From positions 190,850 through 254,849 of the forward strand of contig CAZPMH010000001.1 in NCBI GenBank assembly GCA_964587815.1: a stretch of 64,000 nucleotides of DNA, written 5' to 3'. The DNA comes from UBA1672 sp964587815 (GTDB lineage: Bacteria; Pseudomonadota; Alphaproteobacteria; Micavibrionales; Micavibrionaceae). This document shows, piece after piece, positions 1 through 8,506 of this stretch. A program made the translations under genes and the position numbers. The notes under the pieces were generated by a model. It saw nothing but the letters and a program-made list of their open reading frames with translations, did no database searches and was not told the origin of the DNA. Every line of letters starts with the position of its first letter. Positions within the stretch are counted from its first letter, which is position 1.

Positions 1-10
1 TCGTTTTGGC

Positions 11-1186
11 CTAGCGTTCAACACATAGTGCGATACCCATGCCACCGCCGATGCATAGTGTGGCGAGCCCTTTTTTCGCGTCACGGCGTGTCATCTCATG
101 CAATAATGTCACAAGAATACGTGTGCCTGACGCCCCAATCGGGTGCCCCAGAGCGATTGCGCCGCCATTCACGTTCGTTTTATCAGGATCAAACCCTGTT
201 TCCTGCAATACGGAACAAGCCTGCGCCGCGAAGGCTTCGTTTGATTCAATAAGATCAAGGTCGGAAGCTGACCAGCCCGCCTTTTCCAGAGCGGCCTTTG
301 ATGCAGGAATTGGCCCTGTGCCCATAACGGCGGGATCAACACCGCGTGTTGCCCATGACTTGATTTCAGCGATTGGTTTTAGGCCACGCTTCTCGGCCTC
401 TGACTTTTTCATCAGAACAACTGCAGCCGCGCCGTCATTAATTCCTGATGCGTTTGCGGCAGTTACCGTACCGTCTTTTTTGAAGGCCGGCCTTAATTTT
501 GCCAAGCCTTCGGCTGTTACGCCAGCGCGCGGGAATTCGTCTTTATCAACTGTTATAGTCTCTTTGCGTTTCTGGACTTCAACAGGCACGATCTCATCAT
601 TAAACTTTCCTTGATTGATCGCCTCTTCCGCGCGATTTTGAGAGGTTGCAGCGAATAAATCTTGTGCTTCACGAGAGATGCTGAATTTTTCCGCGATGTT
701 TTCGGCTGTTATGCCCATGTGGTAGTCATTAAATGCATCCCACAAGCCGTCCAAGATCATCGTGTCGCGCATTTGTGCATCACCGAACTTTACAGCCTCG
801 CGCAGGTGCATTACGTGCGGAGACTGGCTCATATTTTCCTGGCCGCCTGCAATGACAATTTCTGCGTCACCAGCTTGAATAGCCTGAACGCCCATTGCGA
901 CAGTGCGCAAGCCTGAACCACAAACCTGATTAACTGTTATCGCGGTTGCGGCCTGATCAATACCTGCGGCAATTGCCGCCTGTCTTGCCGGGTTTTGCCC
1001 ACATCCAGCCGTTAAAACTTGCCCCATAATGACATCATCAATATCTGATGCGCCCAGCTTTGCATCCTCCATCACTTGTTTAATGACAACAGCGCCAAGA
1101 TCTTTCGCGCTAATTGTGGACAGGCCGCCGCCAAGTGTGCCAATAGCCGTTCTTTTTGCTGCAACAATTACGATAGGGTCAGACAT
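11..1186 (-). CDS. phaA: Acetyl-CoA acetyltransferase (thiolase)
   Basis: Biosynthetic thiolase that condenses two acetyl-CoA to acetoacetyl-CoA, the first step of polyhydroxybutyrate synthesis (it can also run in reverse). The 391-residue length is the usual family length. The nucleophile cysteine is C89 within NQVCGSGLR, the active-site histidine lies in GGAIALGHPIGASG, and the second cysteine is in CIGGGMG near the C-terminus. I chose the ATG at 1186 because GGAAAG lies about 6 bases upstream; a TTG 18 bases further up is in frame but less likely. It follows phaC on the same strand after about 110 bases, so co-expression is likely. No acetoacetyl-CoA reductase gene is visible; it could lie beyond the window edge. 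The symbol atoB would be equally acceptable. Confidence 0.93.
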   Translation of the reverse strand: MSDPIVIVAAKRTAIGTLGGGLSTISAKDLGAVVIKQVMEDAKLGASDIDDVIMGQVLTAGCGQNPARQAAIAAGIDQAATAITVNQVCGSGLRTVAMGVQAIQAGDAEIVIAGGQENMSQSPHVMHLREAVKFGDAQMRDTMILDGLWDAFNDYHMGITAENIAEKFSISREAQDLFAATSQNRAEEAINQGKFNDEIVPVEVQKRKETITVDKDEFPRAGVTAEGLAKLRPAFKKDGTVTAANASGINDGAAAVVLMKKSEAEKRGLKPIAEIKSWATRGVDPAVMGTGPIPASKAALEKAGWSASDLDLIESNEAFAAQACSVLQETGFDPDKTNVNGGAIALGHPIGASGTRILVTLLHEMTRRDAKKGLATLCIGGGMGIALCVER

Positions 1187-1298
1187 GTTTTTCTTTCCGT
1201 TCAAATGATTTTTGAGTTGTGTTGAGAATACTCAACTGCGATGAATTATCAAGGTTTAAATTGTTTCAGAGATTAGTCAGATTTGTTCTCAGAACGTT

Positions 1299-2420
1299 TT
1301 ATTTTTTAAGCCATTCGATAATTGGGTTCCACACTTGGTCACGTGCTTTATTCCCTACAATAAGGCCGACATGCCCGACATCGGGCGAGAGAATTTCACG
1401 ACAATTCGGGTCTATAATTTCGCGCACTTTTATTGCGCTTTCATAGGAGACAATTTTGTCTTGTTTTGATGCAACGACCAGACAGTCATTATCAATCTTC
1501 CTTTTTCCGATTGGCGCACCATTTAAATGATATGTGCTTTCTGAGAGTTGATTTTTTGAAAACCAATTTTCAATACATTCGTGCGCAATTTGGGCAGGTA
1601 AATCGATTCCATCATTTAGCCAATCTTCCACCATTACAAACAGTTTTGCTTTGTCACTGTCTTGATCCATGTTGGCAAACTTAATGAATTTTTTTGCTGC
1701 GCCTTTTTTATCTAATGACGCAAAGAGAGATTGGATCCATTCACTAGGTAAACTCTGCTTTGTTTGCAAGGTTGGCATTACATGGTTTGACCAAATTTTG
1801 ATATGCTGCGCGAGTGTTGAGTTTTCGGCTTTGAAGTCCCATGGCGTTGCGAGCAGAACAATTTTGTTGATTTTGCTGCTGTCTGAGAGTGTGCTGAGAA
1901 TGCTCAGCGTCCCCCCCATACAGTAGCCGAGGATGTCGACGGTTTTATTACGTTCGGCGCTTAGATGTTCCACGGCATCATTTATGTGCTGCACAACATC
2001 TTGAATTGATGCGCCTGATTGCATGTTCGTGAGCGCGCCCCAATCCATTAAGTACGTTGGGATACCCGCATTATTAAGGTATCTCAGCACCGATTTTTCA
2101 GGTGACAAATCCAATATGTAAGACTGGTTAATTAATGAGGGAATAATCAGCAAAGGATTTTGTTGCCAGCCACCTTTATTTGAGCCCTCATTCACGCCCT
2201 TAGGTTTAGCCATTGTAACACCGTTGCGCTCCCACGTGACCGCATTATCGGGCTGTTTACGCCTGTGCGGGTGCTGCTGGTATATTTGTATCCCTTCGAT
2301 TATTTTTTGTGCATCATCAGGCGACAGGCTTAGGGCGTGGTGACGGTCGTACTCGTAAAGATTAACGCGCGCAGCAATAATGCCCATGTGTGCAGCGAGG
2401 GGGTATGGTGCATCGCGCAT
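1299..2420 (-). CDS. phaC: Polyhydroxyalkanoate synthase, short class III-like form
   Basis: Polymerises (R)-3-hydroxyacyl-CoA into polyhydroxyalkanoate at the granule surface. The protein has an alpha/beta hydrolase fold with a cysteine lipase-like box GYCMGG (nucleophile C167), an aspartate in ASKQDKIV and a histidine in DVGHVGLIVG, which together form the synthase triad. At 373 residues it is the size of class III PhaC subunits and much shorter than class I enzymes of about 590 residues. Class III enzymes need a PhaE partner, class IV a PhaR subunit; no phaE is visible here. The region before residue 60 looks like the short PhaC N-terminus. It is divergent from phaR and followed by phaA, a typical PHA locus. 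The substrate range cannot be read from the sequence. Confidence 0.88.
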   Translation of the reverse strand: MRDAPYPLAAHMGIIAARVNLYEYDRHHALSLSPDDAQKIIEGIQIYQQHPHRRKQPDNAVTWERNGVTMAKPKGVNEGSNKGGWQQNPLLIIPSLINQSYILDLSPEKSVLRYLNNAGIPTYLMDWGALTNMQSGASIQDVVQHINDAVEHLSAERNKTVDILGYCMGGTLSILSTLSDSSKINKIVLLATPWDFKAENSTLAQHIKIWSNHVMPTLQTKQSLPSEWIQSLFASLDKKGAAKKFIKFANMDQDSDKAKLFVMVEDWLNDGIDLPAQIAHECIENWFSKNQLSESTYHLNGAPIGKRKIDNDCLVVASKQDKIVSYESAIKVREIIDPNCREILSPDVGHVGLIVGNKARDQVWNPIIEWLKK

Positions 2421-2593
2421 ATTTCTGCCGCCTTTTGTTTGTTTTATTGTGCGATTATTATAGTAGCGTATTTATATATCAATGAAAATCTGTGCCTTTG
2501 TGTTCAGAACGCTTTTCCTTTTGTAATTTTTGTGCATAATGGAAGTATTCTGACAGTAATGGTTTTTGCAACATATTTTAAGGAAGGTGCAGC

Positions 2594-3100
2594 ATGGCAG
2601 GTTCAAAAAAGGGCAAAGACGGCCCTACGGTTATTAAGAAATATGCGAACAGGCGGCTTTACGATACAGGTCGCAGCAGTTACGTAACACTTGATGATTT
2701 GTGCGAGATGGTACAGGAAGAGCATGACTTCGTTGTTGTAGATGCGAAGAGTGGCAAGGATATTACGCGCAGTGTTCTGACACAAATTATTGTTGATCAG
2801 GAAGCGGGTGATGAGACGTTGCTGCCAACTAGCTTTTTGCGCACGCTTATCGGATTTTACGGAAACAACATGCAGGCGATGTTGCCGAGTTATTTGGAGC
2901 AGACTATGAATGTGTTCGCGCAAAATCAGGAAATGATGCAGGAGCATATTAATAAGTCGCTCGGTGGTATGTTTCCACAACCAGCGAACTTTGAAGATAT
3001 GGCACGTAAGAATATGGAGATTTTTGAGCGTACCATGAAAATGATGCCACCGTTCAATATGGCCTATATGGCTGGTAGTGAAGAGCAGAAAGACGATTAA
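2594..3100 (+). CDS. phaR: Polyhydroxyalkanoate synthesis repressor PhaR
   Basis: DNA-binding and PHA-granule-binding repressor that controls phasin and PHA genes; it leaves the DNA when granules form. The N-terminal PHB/PHA accumulation regulator DNA-binding domain is clear (about residues 12-72, with IKKYANRRLYDT and a later ITRSVLTQII), followed by a PHB accumulation regulatory domain around residues 75-115 and a methionine-rich tail. A strong ribosome binding site (AAGGAAGGTG) precedes the ATG. It is transcribed away from phaC, and the 170-base intergenic region is the natural place for its operator. This is not the PhaR subunit of class IV synthases, which is a different protein with the same name. 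Confidence 0.92.
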   Translation: MAGSKKGKDGPTVIKKYANRRLYDTGRSSYVTLDDLCEMVQEEHDFVVVDAKSGKDITRSVLTQIIVDQEAGDETLLPTSFLRTLIGFYGNNMQAMLPSYLEQTMNVFAQNQEMMQEHINKSLGGMFPQPANFEDMARKNMEIFERTMKMMPPFNMAYMAGSEEQKDD

Positions 3101-3116
3101 TCATCGTCTTTTTTCT
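3089..3116 (+). terminator. Rho-independent terminator of phaR
   Basis: A perfect 9-bp stem (AAAGACGAT / ATCGTCTTT) with a 5-base loop is followed by further T residues. It overlaps the phaR stop codon. Because the stem starts with A residues it could also serve the convergent coiled-coil gene on the minus strand. Confidence 0.8.
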
Positions 3117-3132
3117 TTAGGTCGCAATCTCT

Positions 3133-4980
3133 TTATTTATTACCTGCGTTAGATAGCGGCTTTAGCTCCATCGAGAGTAAATCTTCGGGGTTCATGTTTT
3201 TTAGTGCTTGCGCGTTTTCTGTCGCAATATTTGTCTCAGCTTTTGAAATGCGCTGACCGTCTTTATTTAGGAGCGGCCTGACATCATCAACTTTCGGATA
3301 AGATGTTTCGACGTACTTTACGCTGCTCTGGCTTTCGAGTTTCTGTGTCGCACCTTTCAACAACTCAATGCGCGCCTTCAGATTTTGGTTTTCAAGAAGT
3401 ATCGCATTCATTTGTGTGTTTTGCGCACTTGGCTTTCCTGATGCGACCTTGCCGACTTGTTCCTGATATTCACGGATTTTCTTTCTGTATTCTTTTGAGG
3501 CAATCTTTTCTTTTTCCAATGCCTGCTCCGCTTCGGTTAGCTTTGCCTGCAAAGAGCGTACTTGAAATGATGAGGCCTGGTTTGTTTTTGCGGCCTGTGA
3601 CACTTGGCTATTTTCTGCCTGTAATGCTTTTACAGTCTCTTTTAGTGGCTCGAGCTGAGCGATGTAATTATCGCGTTTTGTAATTTCCGTTTGTAACTTC
3701 TGATTCAGTGCCATCAAATCTTGTGTAGTATCAGATGATGATTGATTGGATTTTGATGCTTGTTCCAGTTGCTGTTTCAAGGCTAGATTTTCACTCATCA
3801 GGCGTTCAGCCGCTTGTGTGGAATTGTCAGCGGATACTAACACTTCATTTTGTGCCTTGATTGTTTGGCGCAGGCTTTCATTTTGTGCCTGAAGATCGGC
3901 GATTTTCTGATCAAATTGCTTTTTTGTCTGGGTTTTAGATTGCGCTGTTTTGTTCGCTTCTTTTAATTGCGCATCTTTTGCGGCAATCTGCGTTTGCAGG
4001 GCGCTGTTATTTTGTGTCAGTTGCGCGAGTTCAGCTTGCAGTGCCGCCAATTTCTGCTCGACTTCCTGTTGCCCTTGGGATTTGAGGTTAGCTTTTTTAT
4101 TGGCCTCATTAAGGAGTGTGTCTTTTGATGCGATTTGCGTCTGTAGAGTGCTGTTGTTTTTACTCAGTTCGCCAAGTTGCGCATTTAATGTTGCCACTTG
4201 TTGAAGCAGTTCGGCTTCTTTGTCTTTCTTCGTATTCGCCAGTTGTGTTGTTTGGGACAATAATCTGTCTGTTGATGCGATTTGGGCATTCAAGTTTTTA
4301 TTTTCTTTTTTCAGCGTTTCTAATTCAGATTGCAGGCTGCTGATGATTTGGCTTTGTTGGCGTTTTTCGTTTTCTGCACTGCCTTGGCTTGCTGCGATCT
4401 GGTTTTGTTGGCTTAGCAAGCTGGCCTTTAGTGTTTTGTTTTCCTGCTCTAATGACTGGAGGTTGGCGCTTAATGCATTAATCTGCGTTTGCATCTCTGC
4501 GCTAGCGGCGGCTTCGCTATTGCGTTGCGCCAGAGCGCTGCGTAATTGCTCATTGCTGCGTTTGACCTGATCCACTTCTTTTTTTAGGGCCTTCACGGCT
4601 CTGCTATCTGTTGACGCGCCGCTTGTTCGCGCTGCCTTTTCCATTGTCATGACACGTTTGGTCAGGCGATTATTTTCTTCAATAAGCGCCTGAATTTGTG
4701 CATTTTTCTTACCTGTTTCATTCGCGCCTGCAGCCGGATTTATGGCGTTCAATTGACGGCGCATTTGGGTGATGCTGTTTCTTAATTGTTCGTTCTCGCG
4801 CTCTAGCTGTTCGATGCGCGATAAGGGATAAGACGTGGTTTTGCGCGGTACGGGCACTGTTTTTCTGTCTTCCCATCCTGCCAGCACAATACCTTCCGTT
4901 ACGCGTTGTTGCGTTTCGGTGGCATTTACATGCATTGTTACGAATAAAAGAGGAATCGCATATAGCGCGGTCTTATTCAT
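3133..4980 (-). CDS. Exported coiled-coil protein of unknown function
   Basis: I do not recognise a named family. The 615-residue product starts with a cleavable-looking signal peptide (MNKTALYAIPLLFVTMHVNA) and then consists almost wholly of Gln/Glu/Lys/Ala/Asn-rich heptad sequence, predicted to be a long coiled coil. Three consecutive related segments of roughly 48 residues occur around residues 210-350, each containing a variant of LQTQIA followed by a KD or D and LL/QL, so the rod grew by duplication. There is no membrane segment after the signal peptide, so a periplasmic or secreted location is inferred. ATG 4980 was chosen because AAAGG lies 7-8 bases upstream; a GTG 18 bases further upstream is in frame. 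It is convergent with phaR and divergent from the next gene. Confidence 0.8.
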   Translation of the reverse strand: MNKTALYAIPLLFVTMHVNATETQQRVTEGIVLAGWEDRKTVPVPRKTTSYPLSRIEQLERENEQLRNSITQMRRQLNAINPAAGANETGKKNAQIQALIEENNRLTKRVMTMEKAARTSGASTDSRAVKALKKEVDQVKRSNEQLRSALAQRNSEAAASAEMQTQINALSANLQSLEQENKTLKASLLSQQNQIAASQGSAENEKRQQSQIISSLQSELETLKKENKNLNAQIASTDRLLSQTTQLANTKKDKEAELLQQVATLNAQLGELSKNNSTLQTQIASKDTLLNEANKKANLKSQGQQEVEQKLAALQAELAQLTQNNSALQTQIAAKDAQLKEANKTAQSKTQTKKQFDQKIADLQAQNESLRQTIKAQNEVLVSADNSTQAAERLMSENLALKQQLEQASKSNQSSSDTTQDLMALNQKLQTEITKRDNYIAQLEPLKETVKALQAENSQVSQAAKTNQASSFQVRSLQAKLTEAEQALEKEKIASKEYRKKIREYQEQVGKVASGKPSAQNTQMNAILLENQNLKARIELLKGATQKLESQSSVKYVETSYPKVDDVRPLLNKDGQRISKAETNIATENAQALKNMNPEDLLSMELKPLSNAGNK

Positions 4981-5120
4981 GTTTGAGCCTTTTTGCACAG
5001 ATTAATCCACAAAATAATATTATGTTAAGACTGCTTTTGCAAGAATAAACGCGGGCGTGCTTGTTGCGGGTAAGCGTTTATACTTTGTGACAAGAGCTAT
5101 AATATCGTATTACTGGTATC

Positions 5121-5483
5121 ATGAATGCAAAACGATACTTAAAATCCGAAGAAATACAGCTTATAGAAGCGCTTATTAAATTCGCCGGAGACGAGTGGTG
5201 CTTTTTAAAAACAGATCTCAATAAAACTTTTGTTGCCGATATGCAGGACGGAGAAATGGGCAGTCTTCTATTTCACCCTGAGAAAAGAGAACGTAGGAGT
5301 TTGGGACAGGTTATAGCAGAAGCTGAATATCACGATGCTGATGGGACTTTAGTTTCCGTTACCTTGAACTTGGATGAGGACGCCCAATTATTTGAGCTTG
5401 ATAGCTGGAAAGTCGATTTTTCAAAGTTGCAACGTATTGCAGACTTAAAAGACATAAACTTTAAGAAGCCCGGGTGTCATTAA
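5121..5483 (+). CDS. Small conserved hypothetical protein, DUF6984-like
   Basis: A 120-residue cytoplasmic protein without signal peptide or membrane segment. The pattern LKSEEIQLIEALIK near the N-terminus, MQDGEMGSL in the middle, and a C-terminal block with VSVTLNLDEDAQLFELDSWKVDF resembles from memory the DUF6984 family, whose function is unknown. Family assignment needs a profile search. It stands alone, divergent from the coiled-coil gene, and its TAA stop overlaps the stop of prfB on the opposite strand through a shared TTAA. Confidence 0.75.
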   Translation: MNAKRYLKSEEIQLIEALIKFAGDEWCFLKTDLNKTFVADMQDGEMGSLLFHPEKRERRSLGQVIAEAEYHDADGTLVSVTLNLDEDAQLFELDSWKVDFSKLQRIADLKDINFKKPGCH

Positions 5484-6581
5484 GCCTCAGCGTTCTGTGC
5501 TAAGGCGGCTTCGAGGAAGGTGTCGATGTCGCCGTCCAGGACGGCTTGGGATTGGCTGGTTTCCACTTCGGTGCGTAGGTCTTTGATCATTTGATAAGGG
5601 TGTAGCACGTAAGAGCGGATTTGATGCCCCCAGCCGATATCTGTTTTCTCGCCATGCGCTTCGGCCTGTTCATCGGCGCGTTTTTGTAATTCCTGTTCAT
5701 ACAATTTCGCGCGAAGTATTTCCATTGCCATTGCTTTATTTTGATGTTGAGAACGGCCGTTTTGGCAAGCGACGACGGTATTTGTCGGGATGTGAGTCAG
5801 GCGTACGGCGCTGTCTGTTTTGTTGACGTGCTGGCCGCCTGCGCCGCTGGAGCGGTAGGTATCAACGCGGAGGTCTTTTTCATCGATTTGAATATCGATT
5901 GAATCGTCAACCACGGGTGAGACAGAGACAGATGCAAAGCTGGTGTGGCGGCGGTCGTTCGAATCAAATGGAGAAATTCTTACAAGACGATGCACGCCTG
6001 TTTCGGTTTTGAGCCAGCCGTAAGCCTGGTGACCTGCGATTTTTAGGGTCGTTGATTTAATGCCTGCTTCGTCGCCCTCGCTCCGTTCAAGTGTGGTGAG
6101 CGAAAAACCGCGCCCTTCGGCCCATCGCATATACATACGCAGGATCATTTCCGCCCAATCCTGCGCCTCGGTTCCGCCTGCGCCTGCGTTGATTTGCAGA
6201 TAAGCATCGTTGGAGTCGACTTCGCCTGACATCAGGCTTTCAAGGCGTTTGCGCAAAGCCTTTTTCTGAAGCCTGTTCAGAGCGTTTTCACATTCTTTTA
6301 TGACGGCCTTGTCGCTCTCCTCCTCTGCCATTTCGAGAAGGTCGATGTTGTCTTGCAGTTCGTTTTCGATTTCGCGAACGGCTGTTACGGATTGATCGAT
6401 ATGGGCCCGTTCGCGCATCAGTTTTTGCGCTTTTTTTGCGTCGTCCCAAAGGTTTGGGTCTTCTAACAAGGCATTTAATTCTTCGAGGCGTTTGAGGGCA
6501 TTGTCCCAGTCAAAGATGCCTCCGAATAAGGCCTGTTGCTTCGGTGACTGTGTTTGATATTTCCTGAATTTCTGCACGCAT
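5480..6581 (-). CDS. prfB: Peptide chain release factor 2, programmed +1 frameshift
   Basis: RF2 recognises UAA and UGA and triggers peptide release. The main frame carries the RF2 anticodon-like SPF in VRISPFDSNDRR and the catalytic GGQ in SSGAGGQHVNKTDSAVR. Translation should start at ATG 6581 and run 23 codons to an in-frame TGA at 6512-6510. Before the TGA stands GGAGG-CAT-CTT, so the sequence is GGAGG CAT CTT TGA C, the same layout as the known RF2 autoregulatory frameshift site. After a +1 shift on CTT, decoding continues with GAC in the long frame, giving about 366 residues, which matches E. coli RF2 (365). A conventional single-frame call would begin at a GTG (6577) and give a wrong N-terminus. 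The zero-frame start (MRAEIQEISNTV) looks like a genuine RF2 N-terminus. Confidence 0.93.
6509..6523 (-). promoter_or_regulatory. RF2 programmed +1 ribosomal frameshift site
   Basis: On the minus strand the order is GGAGG, three bases (CAT), CTT, TGA, C. The internal Shine-Dalgarno-like GGAGG three bases before the slippery CTT, and the poorly terminating UGA-C context, are the three elements of the RF2 autoregulatory site. When RF2 is low, ribosomes pause at UGA and shift forward by one base; when RF2 is high they terminate and give only a 23-residue peptide. Confidence 0.9.
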
Positions 6582-6666
6582 TGTTTTCAACACCCTATAA
6601 ATCATTAAAACGCATTTGGCTTTTTGCCATCACTGCATTTTAATCTGCGTTTTTATGATTTAAAAA

Positions 6667-7287
6667 TCAAGCGGCTTGATATGAGCTTGGCAAATCGCCC
6701 GATGATGCGACTTTTTCAACATATGGCTCATTTTTCAGAACGGCGTCTATCGCATTGATCAATTTTTCTTCTGATTCTTCACGATATCGTGACAATGTAA
6801 TCAGGTTTTTACTTACCACCAAATTTTCAGGGGCACAGCGCCCGCCTGATTTTTTGACAGTGTCGCAAAGATCAGCCTTTGTCGCCATGGAATACCCTTT
6901 TGACAGACCCACAAAGTTTATGAGGTCGATGCCTAGATTATAAGCGACGATAGGCTTGCCTGTGTTCACGAAGGACGCGATAAGCGTGCGCAATTCAGGC
7001 TGGTTTTTTAATTTGTTGGTGCTTCTTTCGCCGCCGGGAATAACAAGTACGTCAAATTCTGAAGGAATGCAGTTTTTAATCGCGGCATCAACCGCATATT
7101 GGCTGCCCCAGTTGGATGCGTTCTGTTCTTTTTCTTCGTTCCACGCGGTTACTATTGTTTCACTGGTGGAAACAACCCGACAAAAAATGCCAAGTTTTCG
7201 TAAGGCATTTTGTGATTGTAACAGTTCGCGTTCACAGAAGCCGTTTTCCACGAGGAAAAGTGCTTTTCTGTTTTCTTGATCAGTCAT
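6667..7287 (-). CDS. DJ-1/PfpI-fold protein lacking the nucleophile cysteine
   Basis: The 206-residue protein has the layout of the DJ-1/PfpI (class I glutamine amidotransferase-like) superfamily: an N-terminal strand ALFLVENGFCERE with the conserved glutamate, the block VLVIPGGERST, and the nucleophile-elbow region KPIVAYNLGIDLI. In active PfpI/DJ-1 members the elbow reads like AICHG with a reactive cysteine; here the position is Asn117, so protease, glyoxalase or deglycase chemistry by this cysteine is not expected. A C-terminal block (GGRCAPENLVVSKNLIT) resembles the family's EDGNLITS-type motif, with the variable cysteine at C150 or so. It may be a binding or regulatory homologue. It stands between prfB and a divergent lipoprotein gene. 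Confidence 0.8.
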   Translation of the reverse strand: MTDQENRKALFLVENGFCERELLQSQNALRKLGIFCRVVSTSETIVTAWNEEKEQNASNWGSQYAVDAAIKNCIPSEFDVLVIPGGERSTNKLKNQPELRTLIASFVNTGKPIVAYNLGIDLINFVGLSKGYSMATKADLCDTVKKSGGRCAPENLVVSKNLITLSRYREESEEKLINAIDAVLKNEPYVEKVASSGDLPSSYQAA

Positions 7288-7479
7288 ATTGCCTGCCTTG
7301 TGTTTTATCTTGTTTTACTAATGTAACATAATCACCCTATCTTAACTTTTTGTGCATTGCAACAATAATTGCTTATTACCAACAAAATTGTAGATAAACG
7401 CAAAGTAAACTTTACATTTGTCGCGTGGAGGGCTAAAAATTTAGATGTTATATGAGAATCATGTTTTTTATCTTTCCAT

Positions 7480-7507
7480 TTGAAAACACAGATAAAAACC
7501 AAATAAT
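7480..7507 (+). promoter_or_regulatory. Possible sigma70-type promoter of the OmpA-family lipoprotein gene
   Basis: TTGAAA at 7480-7485 and AATAAT at 7502-7507 are separated by 16 bases, each one mismatch from consensus, and end 26 bases before the ATG. In AT-rich intergenic DNA such matches arise by chance, so support is weak. Confidence 0.35.
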
Positions 7508-7533
7508 TAGGTGTAGTTTTAAGGAGCAAATAA

Positions 7534-8409
7534 ATGAAATCCGTGCGTAATCTATTTTTAGCCGTTGGGGTTGTCGCCTTGAGTGGTTGTACAATGTTTG
7601 ACACTTACAGCGAAGTCGACGCGCTAAATGAGGTTCAACCTGTTGGTAGCCCGTTTACGCAAGCCTTGGCCAATGAGTATAAGGGTTTTGCAAATATGCA
7701 GCTTGATAAGGCGTTGGATTACCCTGATGCTCTACACTTTGCGCGCAAAGGTCTGGCTGCTGCCGGTGGTGATGCCGTGATGCCAGAGCCAGTGAGTGAC
7801 TGGAATCTAAGCGAAGACCACATTAAAGAATTAGCTGCTGCGCGTGGCCGTTTGGTTATTGCTTATGATTTGGGTGCACGTGAAATTGCGCCTGCAACTG
7901 CGGCTTTGGCACAAGCTAAGTTTGATTGCTGGATTGAAGATCAGGAAGAAAACTGGAAGTCAACTGCGCCTTTGGAGTGTAAGACCGCATTCTTGAACAC
8001 CTTGTCAGAATTGGAAGGCTTGATTCAACAGACACCACAGCCTGTTGAAGTGGTTGAGCCGGCACCGATGGTTCCTGAGGAAGCACTTTACCTTGTGTTC
8101 TTTAACTGGGATTCAACAGAATTAAGCTCAGGTGCCAAAAATGTGCTGGATGCGGTAGCAAAAGAAGTTGCGAAGAACCCGCCAGAGCAAGTGATTATTG
8201 TTGGTCATGCTGATACGTCGGGTAACACGGATTATAACGACCGCCTTGCATTCAAACGTGCGACAGCCGTCAAAGATGCATTGGTTGAGCGTGGTGTCTC
8301 TGCAGATATGCTGGTAGTTGAAAGCCGCGGTGAGCAAGAGCTTCTTGTTTCAACATCAGATGATGTGCGTGAGCCGGCCAACCGACGAGCGAACATCTCA
8401 TTCAAGTAA
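7534..8409 (+). CDS. OmpA-family lipoprotein (Pal-like C-terminal domain)
   Basis: Outer-membrane lipoprotein expected to anchor the envelope to peptidoglycan. The signal peptide ends in the lipobox LSGC with acylated C19. Residues about 25-165 form a helical, alanine-rich domain of unknown function, followed by a short proline/valine-rich linker. The C-terminal OmpA-like domain (about 185-291) has FFNWDSTELS, IVGHADTSGNTDYNDRLAFKRA and ANRRANISF, the usual peptidoglycan-binding signature. The ATG has a good ribosome binding site (AAGGAGC). It is longer than Pal (about 160-180 residues), and no tol genes are nearby, so I do not call it pal. It is monocistronic and followed by a clear terminator. 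Confidence 0.88.
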   Translation: MKSVRNLFLAVGVVALSGCTMFDTYSEVDALNEVQPVGSPFTQALANEYKGFANMQLDKALDYPDALHFARKGLAAAGGDAVMPEPVSDWNLSEDHIKELAAARGRLVIAYDLGAREIAPATAALAQAKFDCWIEDQEENWKSTAPLECKTAFLNTLSELEGLIQQTPQPVEVVEPAPMVPEEALYLVFFNWDSTELSSGAKNVLDAVAKEVAKNPPEQVIIVGHADTSGNTDYNDRLAFKRATAVKDALVERGVSADMLVVESRGEQELLVSTSDDVREPANRRANISFK

Positions 8410-8436
8410 GATGAGTATCGACCTAATTTCAAAGAG

Positions 8437-8466
8437 GAAGCGTGATCAAATTACGCTTCTTTTTTA
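8437..8466 (+). terminator. Rho-independent terminator after the OmpA-family lipoprotein gene
   Basis: A ten-pair stem GAAGCGTGAT / ATTACGCTTC (one G-T pair) with a three-base CAA loop is followed by seven T residues. Confidence 0.85.
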
Positions 8467-8506
8467 TTGGATACCCTCATCCCTTCACTCGTAAGAGGTT
8501 TTCGAT

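Noticed and set aside
39..614. Open frame of 191 codons on the plus strand opposite phaA
   Set aside because: It is antisense to a clear thiolase gene, has no ribosome binding site or domain, and its composition is that of a shadow frame.
2337..2687. 116-codon frame across the phaC-phaR intergenic region
   Set aside because: It is antisense to phaC at one end and overlaps phaR out of frame at the other; no support.
7332..7604. Minus-strand 90-codon frame before the OmpA-family lipoprotein gene
   Set aside because: Partly antisense to the lipoprotein start, with no ribosome binding site or recognisable sequence.
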